DNA of 50,135 bases from Muribaculaceae bacterium (GTDB lineage Bacteria > Bacteroidota > Bacteroidia > Bacteroidales > Muribaculaceae): assembly GCA_009775365.1 (NCBI GenBank), contig VSPM01000016.1:1-50135 (forward strand). Direction: 5' to 3'. Both the position numbers and the translations under genes were made by a program. The notes under the pieces were generated by a model. It did not search any database. It was not told where the DNA came from and worked only from the letters and a program-made list of their open reading frames with translations. Of the stretch, positions 20,505-29,232 are shown piece after piece (position 1 is the stretch's first letter; the number at the start of each line of letters is the position of its first letter).

Positions 20505-20563
20505 GGGCATGGAAAGGAAATAGGATTGACGAGGAAATATTAATTAACTTAAAATAGAGTATA

Positions 20564-21439
20564 ATGAAAAAGATCAACAGTTTTGTTATTGCCGTAGTGT
20601 GTGTGGCAACAGCGCTTATCGGCTGCTCCATGGGAAAAGGGGGCGTGACAAACGGTAAGGACAGCGAAGTGAATGTCAAGAAAGAGGTAAAGATCGGGAA
20701 GTTTGATAAGGTGAACGCTTCGAACGGAATAAAGATAGTGTTCACTCAGGGAAGAAACCCCGGAGTGGCGAAGATAGCCACGACTTCATCTGCTGAGCCT
20801 TATCTTGAAGTTTTTGTGAAAGACGGCGAATTGTGTGCGCGTTATAAACAGCATAACAAGAATATCAACGGGCCATCAATTGTGACGGTGTCTTCTCCCG
20901 AACTTGAGGAGGTGGAGATGTCGTCGGGGGCGACGTTCACTGCGAAAAGCGATATTTCTCTTGCCAAAGACTTTGAAGTCAGCCTCTCCTCGGCAGCGTC
21001 GGCATACTTTAACAAAATCGGGAGCTCGAAAATTGATTTTGAATTGTCGAGCGGCTCCAAGGCAGAAGTGAAAAGTGTAGATTGCGCTAAATTTTCGGGA
21101 GAGGTGTCGAGCGCTGCAGACCTGTCGGTGTTGAAAGTGCTGGCAGTTAATCTGGAAGCGGAAGCAAGCAGCGGGTCGAAAATCAAAGTCGACAGCTTCG
21201 ATGGCACAAAACTGATTACAGAGGCTTCGAGCGGGGCTACAGTGACTGTAGGCGGCATAAAGTCAGTTAGAATAGAGGCCGAGGCCACATCAGGAGCCAA
21301 AGTGGAATTGTCGGGAGTTTGCTCCACATTAGACAAAGAGTCATCAAGCGGCGGGCGCGTTGAGGCGGTTCGCCTTGTGACAGACTGTAAACTTTCCGGC
21401 GGAAAAAAGTCGGGTGAAAGAGGTCTTCGCAAACCGTAA
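20564..21439 (+). CDS. Head-GIN (DUF2807-like) lipoprotein
   Basis: Paralogue of the preceding gene. It has a lipoprotein signal (lipobox ALIGC, Cys21) and a DUF2807 domain starting at GKFDKVNASNGIKIVFTQG, then many short strands with SSGS/SSAA/ASSGA turns at regular spacing, as in a beta-helix. Unlike its neighbour it is lipid-anchored and has no low-complexity spacer. The function is unknown; the fold suggests a structural or binding role in the envelope. 291 aa is typical. Confidence 0.85.
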   Translation: MKKINSFVIAVVCVATALIGCSMGKGGVTNGKDSEVNVKKEVKIGKFDKVNASNGIKIVFTQGRNPGVAKIATTSSAEPYLEVFVKDGELCARYKQHNKNINGPSIVTVSSPELEEVEMSSGATFTAKSDISLAKDFEVSLSSAASAYFNKIGSSKIDFELSSGSKAEVKSVDCAKFSGEVSSAADLSVLKVLAVNLEAEASSGSKIKVDSFDGTKLITEASSGATVTVGGIKSVRIEAEATSGAKVELSGVCSTLDKESSSGGRVEAVRLVTDCKLSGGKKSGERGLRKP

Positions 21440-21485
21440 AATTTTAATTTAATATTCGTCTGATAAACTAAAAAAACAAAAATTC

Positions 21486-21525
21486 GGTTATAATCAAAGA
21501 AGGCATGTGAGATGCCGATATAACC
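21486..21525 (+). other. Two-part hairpin in the 167-bp gap before the OmpA-like gene
   Basis: GGTTATA (21486) pairs with TATAACC (21519-21525) around an inner GGCAT/ATGCC stem. No T-run follows. It could be a processing element, or a weak terminator of the head-GIN pair. I found no convincing promoter in this gap. Confidence 0.35.
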
Positions 21526-21606
21526 CTATTCAGTTGTTTTGTTATGAGCAATGCCCAAACGAGGGATTGCCATATTAAGATAACTTAAATTAAAAAAGGT
21601 GATATT

Positions 21607-22314
21607 ATGAAGATTCTAAAGAGATTTACAGTGATTTTTTTGGCAGCCGCGATGCTCGTGGGGGCGTCTGGCTGTAGTTCATTGACAAAGACAGGGAAGG
21701 GAGCGTTGATTGGCGGCGGCGGCGGAGCTGCTGCCGGAGCCGGAATCGGCGCGTTGATCGGCGGCGGCAAAGGGGCCGGAATCGGTGCTGCTATCGGAGC
21801 AGCCGTTGGCGCCGGGGCCGGAGCTTTGATTGGCCAGAAGATGGACAAGCAGCAGAAAGAGCTTGAGGCGGAACTCGCCCAGCAGGCAAAAGTGGAGCAG
21901 ACAACCGACTCTAACGGCCTTCAGGCCATTAAGGTGACATTTGACGGCGGCATTCTTTTCCCGACAGGAAAATACTCACTTAATCCTTCGGCCCAGGCTG
22001 ACCTCACTAAATTTGCGGTTAACCTGATTCAGAATCCTGACACGGATGTCGCCATCACCGGCTATACAGATAATACCGGCTCTTATGCTGTGAATGAGAA
22101 ACTTTCAGGACAGCGTGCCAACGCAGTGCGCGATTATCTGATGAACTGTGGCGTTGCCGCCAATCGTCTTACCGCCAAGGGTATTCCTATGGCTGGTTAT
22201 GTAGCGTCAAATGACACTCCGGAAGGGCGTGCGCTCAACCGTCGCGTTGAAATCACAGTGTATGCCAACGAAAAGATGATTAAGGAAGCAGAGGCGCAGA
22301 CTGCGCAGAATTAA
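21607..22314 (+). CDS. OmpA-family peptidoglycan-binding lipoprotein with glycine-zipper segment
   Basis: Ties the outer membrane to the cell wall. Seen: a lipobox GASGC (Cys23); a glycine-zipper region rich in GGGGAAAGAGIGALIG (about residues 35-75) that can insert into a membrane; a short coiled stretch; and an OmpA C-terminal domain (about 110-225) with the peptidoglycan-binding signature ITGYTDNTGS and the RANAVRDYL and NRRVEI elements. The arrangement matches YiaD-like proteins. 235 aa is normal. It may be cotranscribed with the two head-GIN genes upstream, which would make a small envelope cluster. Confidence 0.92.
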   Translation: MKILKRFTVIFLAAAMLVGASGCSSLTKTGKGALIGGGGGAAAGAGIGALIGGGKGAGIGAAIGAAVGAGAGALIGQKMDKQQKELEAELAQQAKVEQTTDSNGLQAIKVTFDGGILFPTGKYSLNPSAQADLTKFAVNLIQNPDTDVAITGYTDNTGSYAVNEKLSGQRANAVRDYLMNCGVAANRLTAKGIPMAGYVASNDTPEGRALNRRVEITVYANEKMIKEAEAQTAQN

Positions 22315-22350
22315 TTGCCGGGGATTAGAAATCGACCGGTGACGGCATAA

Positions 22351-22399
22351 AACTAAAAAAGAGCAATGAGAATCAGATTCTCATTGCTCTTTTTTAGTT
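22351..22399. terminator. Strong bidirectional terminator after the OmpA-like gene
   Basis: A perfect 24-bp inverted repeat (22351-22374 and 22376-22399) with a single base between the arms contains GAGCAATGAGAATC and has A6 and T6 tracts at the proper places on both strands. It can serve the OmpA-like gene on the + strand and the small unknown gene on the - strand. Confidence 0.9.
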
Positions 22400-22444
22400 T
22401 TTGGTTGTATCCATTCGGAATAAATTAGAAACCCTGATGTTTTA

Positions 22445-22801
22445 TCAGCAGCACATGTAGCCGTGAAGTCCGTATCTGCGTTTTATCTTGAATCGGCATC
22501 CCTCATCAAGGATACATTCGGTAACCTCCTTAAAGCATTCATACACTTGCCGTATGGTGGGGTTTACAATCTCGTCCCAGTCAGACATGCAATCGCTTAT
22601 GAATCGGGGGAGATTCTGGAATTTTACTTTCAGTTTGCGTGCCAGTTTCTTTGTTTCCTCTCTGCTCATAACGGCACAAGTGGAGCAGTTGTAGCGTTTG
22701 TCGTCGTAGTCGGTGTGCTTGATGCAGACTATGAGTTCACCTTTGACGCTGATGCCGGCATAAAGTTCCCTCACGATAGGCTGGTCATTGTCTGAGTTCA
22801 T
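22445..22801 (-). CDS. Small cysteine-rich protein of unknown function
   Basis: 118 aa, unrecognised. It has no signal peptide or membrane helix. Ten cysteines stand out, including NCSTC, VTECILDEGC and a terminal CC, which suggests metal binding or disulfides. It is soluble and mixed alpha/beta by composition. A same-length frame on the + strand covers the locus, but the - frame has the better amino-acid composition and ends against a shared terminator. The nearest promoter I can see is about 400 bp upstream at 23221-23252. Confidence 0.5.
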   Translation of the reverse strand: MNSDNDQPIVRELYAGISVKGELIVCIKHTDYDDKRYNCSTCAVMSREETKKLARKLKVKFQNLPRFISDCMSDWDEIVNPTIRQVYECFKEVTECILDEGCRFKIKRRYGLHGYMCC

Positions 22802-23220
22802 GATGAATGATGGAAAAAGGATTTCATCGGACTTTTTTTTTCATATTTCACAGTTTTAGGAAGGCTGACGGTTGTGACTGCCAGCCGGGGTTAAACATTT
22901 CATTTCAGTTATCTCAATCCGGGGGTCTTCTTCCGGGATAGTTGCCAACAAGTCAATGTGCGCTCATCTGACAGCCGGGCGTGACGCGTAAGGGCGCACC
23001 AATGGTTGCCGAGTGCAGAATGCTATTGAAAAATTGTTGGTGAAAAACTATGCGCACCGCTTTCTCGCGACGCACGTAGGAGTAGCGCATCCGAAATTGA
23101 AATCAGAAAAATGAGGATGCTTCATAGTTGAAATGAAGTGTGTTTTAAACTATAGAAAGTTTAAACGAAAAAACTGTAAAACATGAGTCTCGCCACAACC
23201 GGCACTTACCCAATCTGCCG
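22802..23220 (-). other. Unassigned 400-bp leader or intergenic stretch downstream of a promoter
   Basis: No gene of normal size fits. On the - strand there is a 25-codon ATG frame (23125-23048) rich in Cys and Arg, reading MKHPHFSDFNFGC at its start. A TTTAAACT/AGTTTAAA inverted repeat lies at 23144-23165, and several GC-rich pairable segments at 22870-23090. It may be a long 5' leader of the small gene at 22445-22801 or a small RNA. Confidence 0.25.
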
Positions 23221-23252
23221 CAAATCTAACGACAAAATTCCGATTTCCCAAA
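23221..23252 (-). promoter_or_regulatory. Bacteroidetes-type promoter on the - strand
   Basis: Reading the - strand, TTTG (23252-23249) and TAGATTTG (23228-23221) are 20 nt apart, the standard -33/-7 layout. Transcription would start near 23215 and run toward the small unknown gene at 22445-22801. Confidence 0.55.
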
Positions 23253-23315
23253 TAATCCCCCATATTTTTTTTACAAAACTCTTTTGAGATTTTGCCATTT
23301 GAAATACGGTGTGAA

Positions 23316-24884
23316 TCAATGGGTGTTGTCGTTCTCCGCAATCCATTCTATGGGCCGCCTATGATTGGATGAGAAACTGATCCCGATTTTGAATATTTTT
23401 CTTCTGTCACAGGCAAAGGGCAATGTATAGGCTTTGTCGTTGATTTGGTCTATTGCTTCTTGTGCGGAGCCATTAAGTTTCACTTCGATAATGTAGTAAA
23501 ACTTTTCGGTGCGAATGAAAAGGTCAATGCGTCCGTCGGATGTGCATAGTTCAGTTTTTATGAACAGTCCTAAAAGTTTTATGAAAATTAGGAGCGCATT
23601 ATGCACATTTTTTTCTTCATCCATTTTCATTTGATAAGATATGCCCGCGAAAAAACTCTCAAGCCGCGACATAAATTCTTTGACATTCCCACTGTAAAGG
23701 TCTTTCACAAAACGGGTGATGAGGAATGCAGAATCAGTGGTCGGCTGAAGATTGACATATTTCGGTAGAAGATAATTTAGGAAACCGTCGGTTACTTCCT
23801 TATTTGGCAGTCCTAATCTGACAGTGCGGAAGGAGGGGTCATATTCTTTTATGGTGAGATAGCCGGTCTGATAGAAAAGTGGCAGGGGGTTGGGGTCGTC
23901 AAGGTCAAAACCTTTTAGAGAATCTAATGAGCACTCCGATTCAAATACATTCTCCAGATTGACATTAAATTTCTTTAATTGCTCATAAAGCAATGTGGGT
24001 TGCCCTGACTGTATCCAATAGTTGCCGTATTCAAGATTGCTGAACACAGTGAGAAGTGAATAGGGATTGTAAATTTCTTTCCCTTTAGGTGAGAATTTAT
24101 AGCCGTCATACCATTTTTTCAATTCGCAAGAGGTTTCTTCGTGTGTGGCATCGTAAGTCTCGGCTAAACGGGAGATTCCATCGTAGAAATATTGATTGAG
24201 TTCATTCTCCGTTATTCCGCAGATGTCGCTATATGTCTCAGTGAAAGAGATGTCTTTGATGTTGTTGAGTCCGGAAAAAACGGTAAGATGAGCAAAACGG
24301 CTTACTCCAGTGAGAAATACAAGGCGCAGATAGTCGGCGCTGCTTTTGAAAATTGAGTAGATGGCGGCTAACTGATTACGGAAATAGTCGAAAAGTTCAC
24401 TATTATGGATGTTGCTTACCAGTGGCTTGTCATATTCGTCAACAAGTATAGCCACTCCTTTGCCGGTTTTTCTATAGGCGGATTCTATTACGTTTTGAAA
24501 TCTGACCTGCAGATTGTCTACGGTGGCCGTCACTTCATATTTGCGTTCCCAATTTATGAGATGAGACTCCAAGACTTGAGTAAGCGTCTCTTTTCCTTGA
24601 TATTTCTCTATGTTAAGGTCAAGATGCAACACAGGGTATGTCGACCAATCCCAATTCATTGTGTCTGCATAAAGCCCGTTAAACAATTCTCGTCTTCCTT
24701 CAAAAAAGCATTTTATGGTGGACAGGAAAAGAGATTTGCCGAATCTGCGAGGGCGTCCAAGGAAATAATATTTGCTTTCGTCCAGTATTTTTTCTATAAA
24801 TTTTGTCTTGTCGACATAAAGGAATCCCCCTTCTCTCAGTTGAAGGAAAGATTGCTCGCCTACCGGATATTTTATATTTCCCAT
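23316..24884 (-). CDS. AAA-ATPase-like protein with C-terminal PD-(D/E)XK nuclease domain
   Basis: A widespread Bacteroidetes family (AAA-ATPase_like plus PDDEXK_9) of unproven role. It starts with the family hallmark VGEQSFLQLREGGFLYVDKT. A Walker A-like GRPRRFGKS follows (Lys50), then a Walker B LVDEYDKPL (Asp149/Glu150). The C-terminal nuclease fold shows Asp454 in GRIDLF and Glu467-x-Lys469 in IIEVK, so both the ATPase and nuclease sites look intact. 522 aa is normal. Such genes occur in many scattered copies per genome and stand alone, as here. Ideas include a selfish element or a defence effector; the sequence does not decide. Confidence 0.88.
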   Translation of the reverse strand: MGNIKYPVGEQSFLQLREGGFLYVDKTKFIEKILDESKYYFLGRPRRFGKSLFLSTIKCFFEGRRELFNGLYADTMNWDWSTYPVLHLDLNIEKYQGKETLTQVLESHLINWERKYEVTATVDNLQVRFQNVIESAYRKTGKGVAILVDEYDKPLVSNIHNSELFDYFRNQLAAIYSIFKSSADYLRLVFLTGVSRFAHLTVFSGLNNIKDISFTETYSDICGITENELNQYFYDGISRLAETYDATHEETSCELKKWYDGYKFSPKGKEIYNPYSLLTVFSNLEYGNYWIQSGQPTLLYEQLKKFNVNLENVFESECSLDSLKGFDLDDPNPLPLFYQTGYLTIKEYDPSFRTVRLGLPNKEVTDGFLNYLLPKYVNLQPTTDSAFLITRFVKDLYSGNVKEFMSRLESFFAGISYQMKMDEEKNVHNALLIFIKLLGLFIKTELCTSDGRIDLFIRTEKFYYIIEVKLNGSAQEAIDQINDKAYTLPFACDRRKIFKIGISFSSNHRRPIEWIAENDNTH

Positions 24885-24953
24885 AATTCCCTTGGTTGTT
24901 TTGTTTGCAGAATTATTCTGTCCTTACAAATAATCCTTTATTGATTTCTTCTA

Positions 24954-24985
24954 CAAATATAATGCAATTTATTGGTTATTACAAA
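24954..24985 (-). promoter_or_regulatory. Promoter of the AAA-ATPase-like gene
   Basis: On the - strand, TTTG (24985-24982) and TATATTTG (24961-24954) are separated by 20 nt. The start site would be near 24948, about 65 nt before the ATG. Confidence 0.7.
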
Positions 24986-25030
24986 TTTTAGAATAAGTAA
25001 GATACTGAGAGAAGCGTTGCGGGGAGGGGA

Positions 25031-26698
25031 TCAGGAGTCGATGGTGCGGAGGAAGTCTTCGAGCGATTCTTCTGATTCCAGGCGAAGGTGGCGGCGGAGC
25101 TTCTGCCGGTTTTTGCGGATTGTGTCTGGCTGAAGCATGAGCATACGGGCAATCTGTTTCCCTTGCATACCTACCTTTATATAGGTGGCGAGGCGCAGGT
25201 CTCCTTCTGTTAGTTCGGGATAGTCGGCTTTCAGGCGTTTGTGGAACATGGGGTGAACGTTATCGAAGAGTTCGCGGAAGTGGTCCCAGTCTTGGCGTCC
25301 GCTAAGGTGCATCTTTACGTTTTGTTCGAGGTGTCGTGTCTCCTCCGGTTTCAGTTTCCCTTCCGATTCCATTTTGTGGATGTCTGACAGCACGGATTTA
25401 AGCACATTGTCTTTCTCTTCCATTACAAGAGCAGACGACACCAATGAGCGCCTTTCCTTTTCGAGGTCAAGATGGTAGCGTGCTATCGACAGGCGAGATG
25501 CCTGCACTTTTCTCATGAGTATGAACGCAACGAGCAATGCTCCCATCAACAGGGCCATTACGAAAATCCACGTCCAGAGTCGTTCTATCTGATGGCGGCT
25601 CTCCATTTCCGCCTCTGAGCGGGCTATCTCCCCTCTGCTCTCGATATTGCCGATCTCAATTGCCGAATGCACTTTCAGAAGTGAATCCTGTAGTTTAGAA
25701 TGAATCTTACAGTTGGTCAATGCTCTTGCCGTCTCGCCTTTCGACTCATAAATATCGGCAAGGAGTTTGTATGCCTGAGCCTTTATTGTGAGTGGATAGT
25801 TGGGTGTGAATTTTTTTATCGTTTCAAGACACAGTTTCTCTGCTTCCGATATTTTCCCTTTCCCAAGCAGATAAGAGCACATTTCTAAGGCAGTTGTGTG
25901 GGAATCAATTAGATTTAGTCCACGTTCGTTGGTGAGTAGCCAGGCTGAAATCAATGCTGTCGTGTCGCCGCAGATTTTCCAGTTGTCAATCAGGACATTT
26001 ATGTAGAAATCGCGGTCTGCTTTTGCCTTCGGATTGTCAATTAAATTCCGCAACAGACTTCGGCTGCGTGCAGAATCTCCCGCCTCAGCGAAGATGGAGG
26101 CATTGTTAAGGCTTGTTTTCAGATGGTATGTGTCGACCCCCAGAGCCTCATAAAGGCTGTCGGCATAAAGATAGTATGCCAGCCCTCGTTTTCGGTCGCC
26201 AACTTCCCTCATGATATGGCCGAGGTCTACAGATGCAGTGGCCGTCATGAAAGGGTCGTCGGTTGACCGGTAAAATTGTTCATATTCTTTCAAGGCAGAA
26301 TGGAGTTTCCCTTTGCTTATGCGCGAGATTATGGAATTGAGATATTTCATTCTTGAAAAAGCATATGGACGCGATGAGGAGTCGCAACGCGCCAACGCCT
26401 CCGACAGTAGCTTCTTTGCCTCTGCGGTGTGATGTTCCCGGTTTTGCAGACGCGCCTTCCAGAAGAGCACGTCCGCCGATTCTCTGTTATACTTGCTCTT
26501 TGTTGCAGAATCGAGCCGGGCAATTAACCCGGAGATGCAAGCATAGCTGTCTCTTTCGATAAATGCCCATTCCAAAGCGACTGTAAGGGAGTCGGCCTGC
26601 GCATTTTGTTTGTCCCAGCGAAACAGATCGCTCACCGGTTCATTGCGGTTGCATCCGGAGAGAAAAAGGATAATAAAAAAGGTGATGAGTTGTTTCAT
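25031..26698 (-). CDS. Membrane-anchored TPR sensor with cytoplasmic LuxR-type helix-turn-helix
   Basis: Probable one-protein signal sensor: extracytoplasmic TPR-like repeats, one membrane helix and a DNA-binding tail. Start chosen at ATG 26698, which gives a lipoprotein-like signal (FLSGC, Cys16); the upstream in-frame ATG at 26737 adds a poor leader. TPR-like helices fill about residues 30-365; the membrane helix is about 376-395; a coiled coil follows; the C-terminal 60 residues hold a GerE-like helix-turn-helix (ELTEGDLRLATYIKVG, GKQIARML, DTIRKNRQKLRRHL). No kinase or receiver domain is present. It is divergent from a secreted protein gene at 26882, with repeated boxes between them, so that gene is its likely target. 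A Cys lipobox combined with an inner-membrane helix is odd; either the Cys is not lipidated or the N-terminus is doubly anchored. Confidence 0.8.
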   Translation of the reverse strand: MKQLITFFIILFLSGCNRNEPVSDLFRWDKQNAQADSLTVALEWAFIERDSYACISGLIARLDSATKSKYNRESADVLFWKARLQNREHHTAEAKKLLSEALARCDSSSRPYAFSRMKYLNSIISRISKGKLHSALKEYEQFYRSTDDPFMTATASVDLGHIMREVGDRKRGLAYYLYADSLYEALGVDTYHLKTSLNNASIFAEAGDSARSRSLLRNLIDNPKAKADRDFYINVLIDNWKICGDTTALISAWLLTNERGLNLIDSHTTALEMCSYLLGKGKISEAEKLCLETIKKFTPNYPLTIKAQAYKLLADIYESKGETARALTNCKIHSKLQDSLLKVHSAIEIGNIESRGEIARSEAEMESRHQIERLWTWIFVMALLMGALLVAFILMRKVQASRLSIARYHLDLEKERRSLVSSALVMEEKDNVLKSVLSDIHKMESEGKLKPEETRHLEQNVKMHLSGRQDWDHFRELFDNVHPMFHKRLKADYPELTEGDLRLATYIKVGMQGKQIARMLMLQPDTIRKNRQKLRRHLRLESEESLEDFLRTIDS

Positions 26699-26702
26699 GT
26701 GG

Positions 26703-26710
26703 CAAAGATA
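26703..26710 (-). promoter_or_regulatory. -7 box directly at the start of the TPR regulator
   Basis: On the - strand, TATCTTTG lies only 4 nt before the ATG at 26698, so a transcript from it would have almost no leader. There is no TTTG at the -33 distance; that position holds the ATACCC-type boxes instead. Confidence 0.35.
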
Positions 26711-26714
26711 AGGT

Positions 26715-26766
26715 AAATACCCTGAATATGGGGTCATTTTTTATCAAATACCCCTAAAATACCCCT
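26715..26766. promoter_or_regulatory. Three phased AAATACCC(C)T boxes between divergent genes (putative operator)
   Basis: AAATACCCT at 26715-26723 and AAATACCCCT at 26746-26755 and 26757-26766 all lie in the same direction. Spacings of 31 and 11 bp are near whole helical turns, so the boxes face one side of the DNA. The last box ends 6 bp upstream of the -33 element of the secreted-protein promoter, a normal place for an activator. Confidence 0.5.
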
Positions 26767-26772
26767 CATTTT

Positions 26773-26804
26773 TTTGACGAAATATTTGGATGGCTATAAC
26801 TTTG
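26773..26804 (+). promoter_or_regulatory. Promoter of the frameshifted secreted protein
   Basis: TTTG (26773-26776) and TAACTTTG (26797-26804) are separated by exactly 20 nt. Start site expected near 26810, leaving a leader of about 70 nt before the ATG at 26882. Confidence 0.75.
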
Positions 26805-26881
26805 CGACCAAAGAAAACCACTTGCGCGGAATTGTGGGGTGGCAAATAACGGAGTCATTAACTAAACAAAAGTTAGCTATG

Positions 26882-29112
26882 ATGAGAAAATTTTACATTC
26901 CGTTTGCTATGGCTATAATCGCCATGACGGGATTGAGCCAGACGGCAAGCGCCGATGATGTGATTGTGAGGCATCATACAAAAACAGGACAGGAAGAGGT
27001 TCTGAAAGTAGACCACAAGCAGTTGCCGGTGCTTGAGAAGGCAATCAGGGAGTCGAAATCACTGGAGCGGTTCAAGGCGCCTATGCGAGATCCCACAGGG
27101 GGTCAGGAACAGCCGGAAGGCTTTGCAGTACGCTTCGCAGTAGAAGAGGAAGAGGGGCCGGAAGGGATGGTTTACTATCCTTGGAAAGTGTATGTGTGCA
27201 AAGGGAATGGAGAATACGACAGGGATTACTATAACTATAGCTATTATCCCGATGATGAAATAATAGCCCAAGGATATGCTTGGGGTTGTTATGTTCCGGA
27301 AGGTGAATACACTGTTATTCTTTGCTCAGAACTTCGTAAGCCTGCCGCAGAAGGGGAAGAGATGGGTGAATTTGTTACAACGTCATATGTTGTAAAAGAG
27401 AATGTCAAAATTGAAGGTGAAACAAAAATAACGTTTAAGAGAGCGAGGCCAAGAATCTGATAACTGCGACAATGATATTGCCCGATGGCAGCGAGGCTCC
27501 CGGAAATAATTATATTTATGATGAAACCGGAACGATTGTTGGGCGAAGAGAGAATTTATGGGTTGGTGCATCTCGTTCGTTTATAAATATAAATGGCGAT
27601 TATAGCTTAAACTTAGGTAATTTTGAGGGTAAGTTGGATCTTGTCTATATTAATGATATATCATCAAATTGGGTATATGCAATCAATATGGCCATGGTAG
27701 ATGAGAACGGTGCATATGCGGCATGCGTTACTAAACGTGGTCCTATTACTTCAAGCTGTGAGTTTAGGAATGACCCTTCAAATTATAGCAATACAACAGT
27801 AAGGTTTAATCCTAAGCTTCCCGGTGTCAATGATGAATGCAAAGGGTACGGAATTAGTACAAAGATTGCATGGAAAGGAGCAGACTGGAATCTTGGAATT
27901 GGAGGAATGATTCTTAATAAACTTGGAGTTGCAGATGAAATTCCTGTTTATATTGATGCTTCTGCATCAGATTTTGCATCACCGGATGCTATTGATTTGA
28001 TAACCTCAATATCTGTGGCAGCTGATGTGACAAAAATTATACCAACAGACGAAAATGGAAATCCATTTCTTGATGACAATGGAGAACCATATTTTTATTA
28101 TGAATGCTCAACTATAAGTGGCCCCGGACTTTACCGAGAAGAGGGTAATAAGTATATGTGTGTTGGTGATTACGGATATGATATTGCAGAATATCCCGAT
28201 GAATCATTCTTGTTGCCTTATGATGAGTTTTTCTCCTATGAAAAAAATGCACAAACCATGTTCTTTAGTGGTGTTCCGGTCATGTCGACAATGGTTGACA
28301 ATTTTATTTTGGAAGGTTATTCTCGATTTGGAGTTTATCCTACGTTCTATTATCCTTGTCTGTCTTCATATATGTTACCATATTCATTCACTGCGTCTTA
28401 TAACGGCGATACATTTGTAGAGAATGGAACGACTGCTGATTTTGACTGGTTTGAATGGAGTCTTGATAATTATAAGTCGCCGGGAATTTTTGATATTGTT
28501 GTCACAAGTAATTGGGACGCGACAGACAGTATGGCTATTTTAGAGAATAAGATACATACGGATACAAGTAAAGAGGACTATAGCTCCCCATCTGTTCAAT
28601 GTTGGCAAATTCGCGACAGTGAGGGAAATCTTAGCAATATAGCGTCGGATGGTTCTGTCATTTATTTGATGTGTATGGAAGACAATGATTCCGATTTTGA
28701 TATAATGGCTGGTGTTAGTGAACTTCCGGAATTTACTTTCGATGCGGAGAAAGTGAGAGAATATCCATTTTACGAGGCCGGGAAATGGCAGATCAGACAG
28801 GTTTACAAACTGAGTCTTGAGGATTTTCCGGGCGAGGTTGGGAAGAAGTATTCTCTTGTGTTTAATCTTAAGGATGCTTCAGGCAATACTTGTGAGCAGA
28901 CAATTGGTCATGCCTTTGAATGGACTAAGCCTACGGGCGTGGAAGGTATCGATGCCGAATCAGGTATATTCATTGAAAACGGCTGTCTGTATGCACCTGC
29001 AGGCTCAGAAGTGTATACAATCGACGGGTGCAAGGCTGATGCCGACAGGCTTTCAACAGGACTTTATATCGTGAAGAACGGAACTGAGACTGTAAAAGTG
29101 CTTGCAAAGTAA
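26882..29112 (+). pseudogene. Large secreted protein with type IX-like C-terminal domain, split by a one-base frameshift
   Basis: Two adjacent frames make one protein of about 743 aa. The first (26882-27460) starts with a signal peptide (MRKFYIPFAMAIIAMTGLSQ...ASA) and ends prematurely in RARPRI. The second frame, read from 27439 without a start codon, continues smoothly as ESEAKNLITATMILPDG. Restoring one base in TTTAAGAGAGC (27434-27444) joins them. The body is acidic, aromatic-rich beta-strand protein that I cannot assign. The C-terminus (about the last 60 residues, from GVEGIDAESG) looks like a degenerate sorting domain, with YTIDG and LSTGLYIVKNG. The second part is visibly more AT-rich than neighbouring genes. 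It may be a sequencing error, a real decay, or a switchable gene. It is divergent from the TPR regulator at 25031-26698. Confidence 0.75.
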
Positions 29113-29142
29113 TAATAAGATAAGCGGATATAGGCATATGAC

Positions 29143-29177
29143 AAAAATGGGCTTCCTCTTGATGGAAGCCCATTTTT
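29143..29177. terminator. Bidirectional terminator between convergent genes
   Basis: A perfect 14-bp stem, AAAAATGGGCTTCC with GGAAGCCCATTTTT, around a 7-nt loop, serves both the secreted-protein gene (+) and pgi (-). Confidence 0.9.
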
Positions 29178-29232
29178 ATGGAAATGATCTGATTTGCAAA
29201 GATATCGTTAATCAGATCTTGTAGGTTTCGGA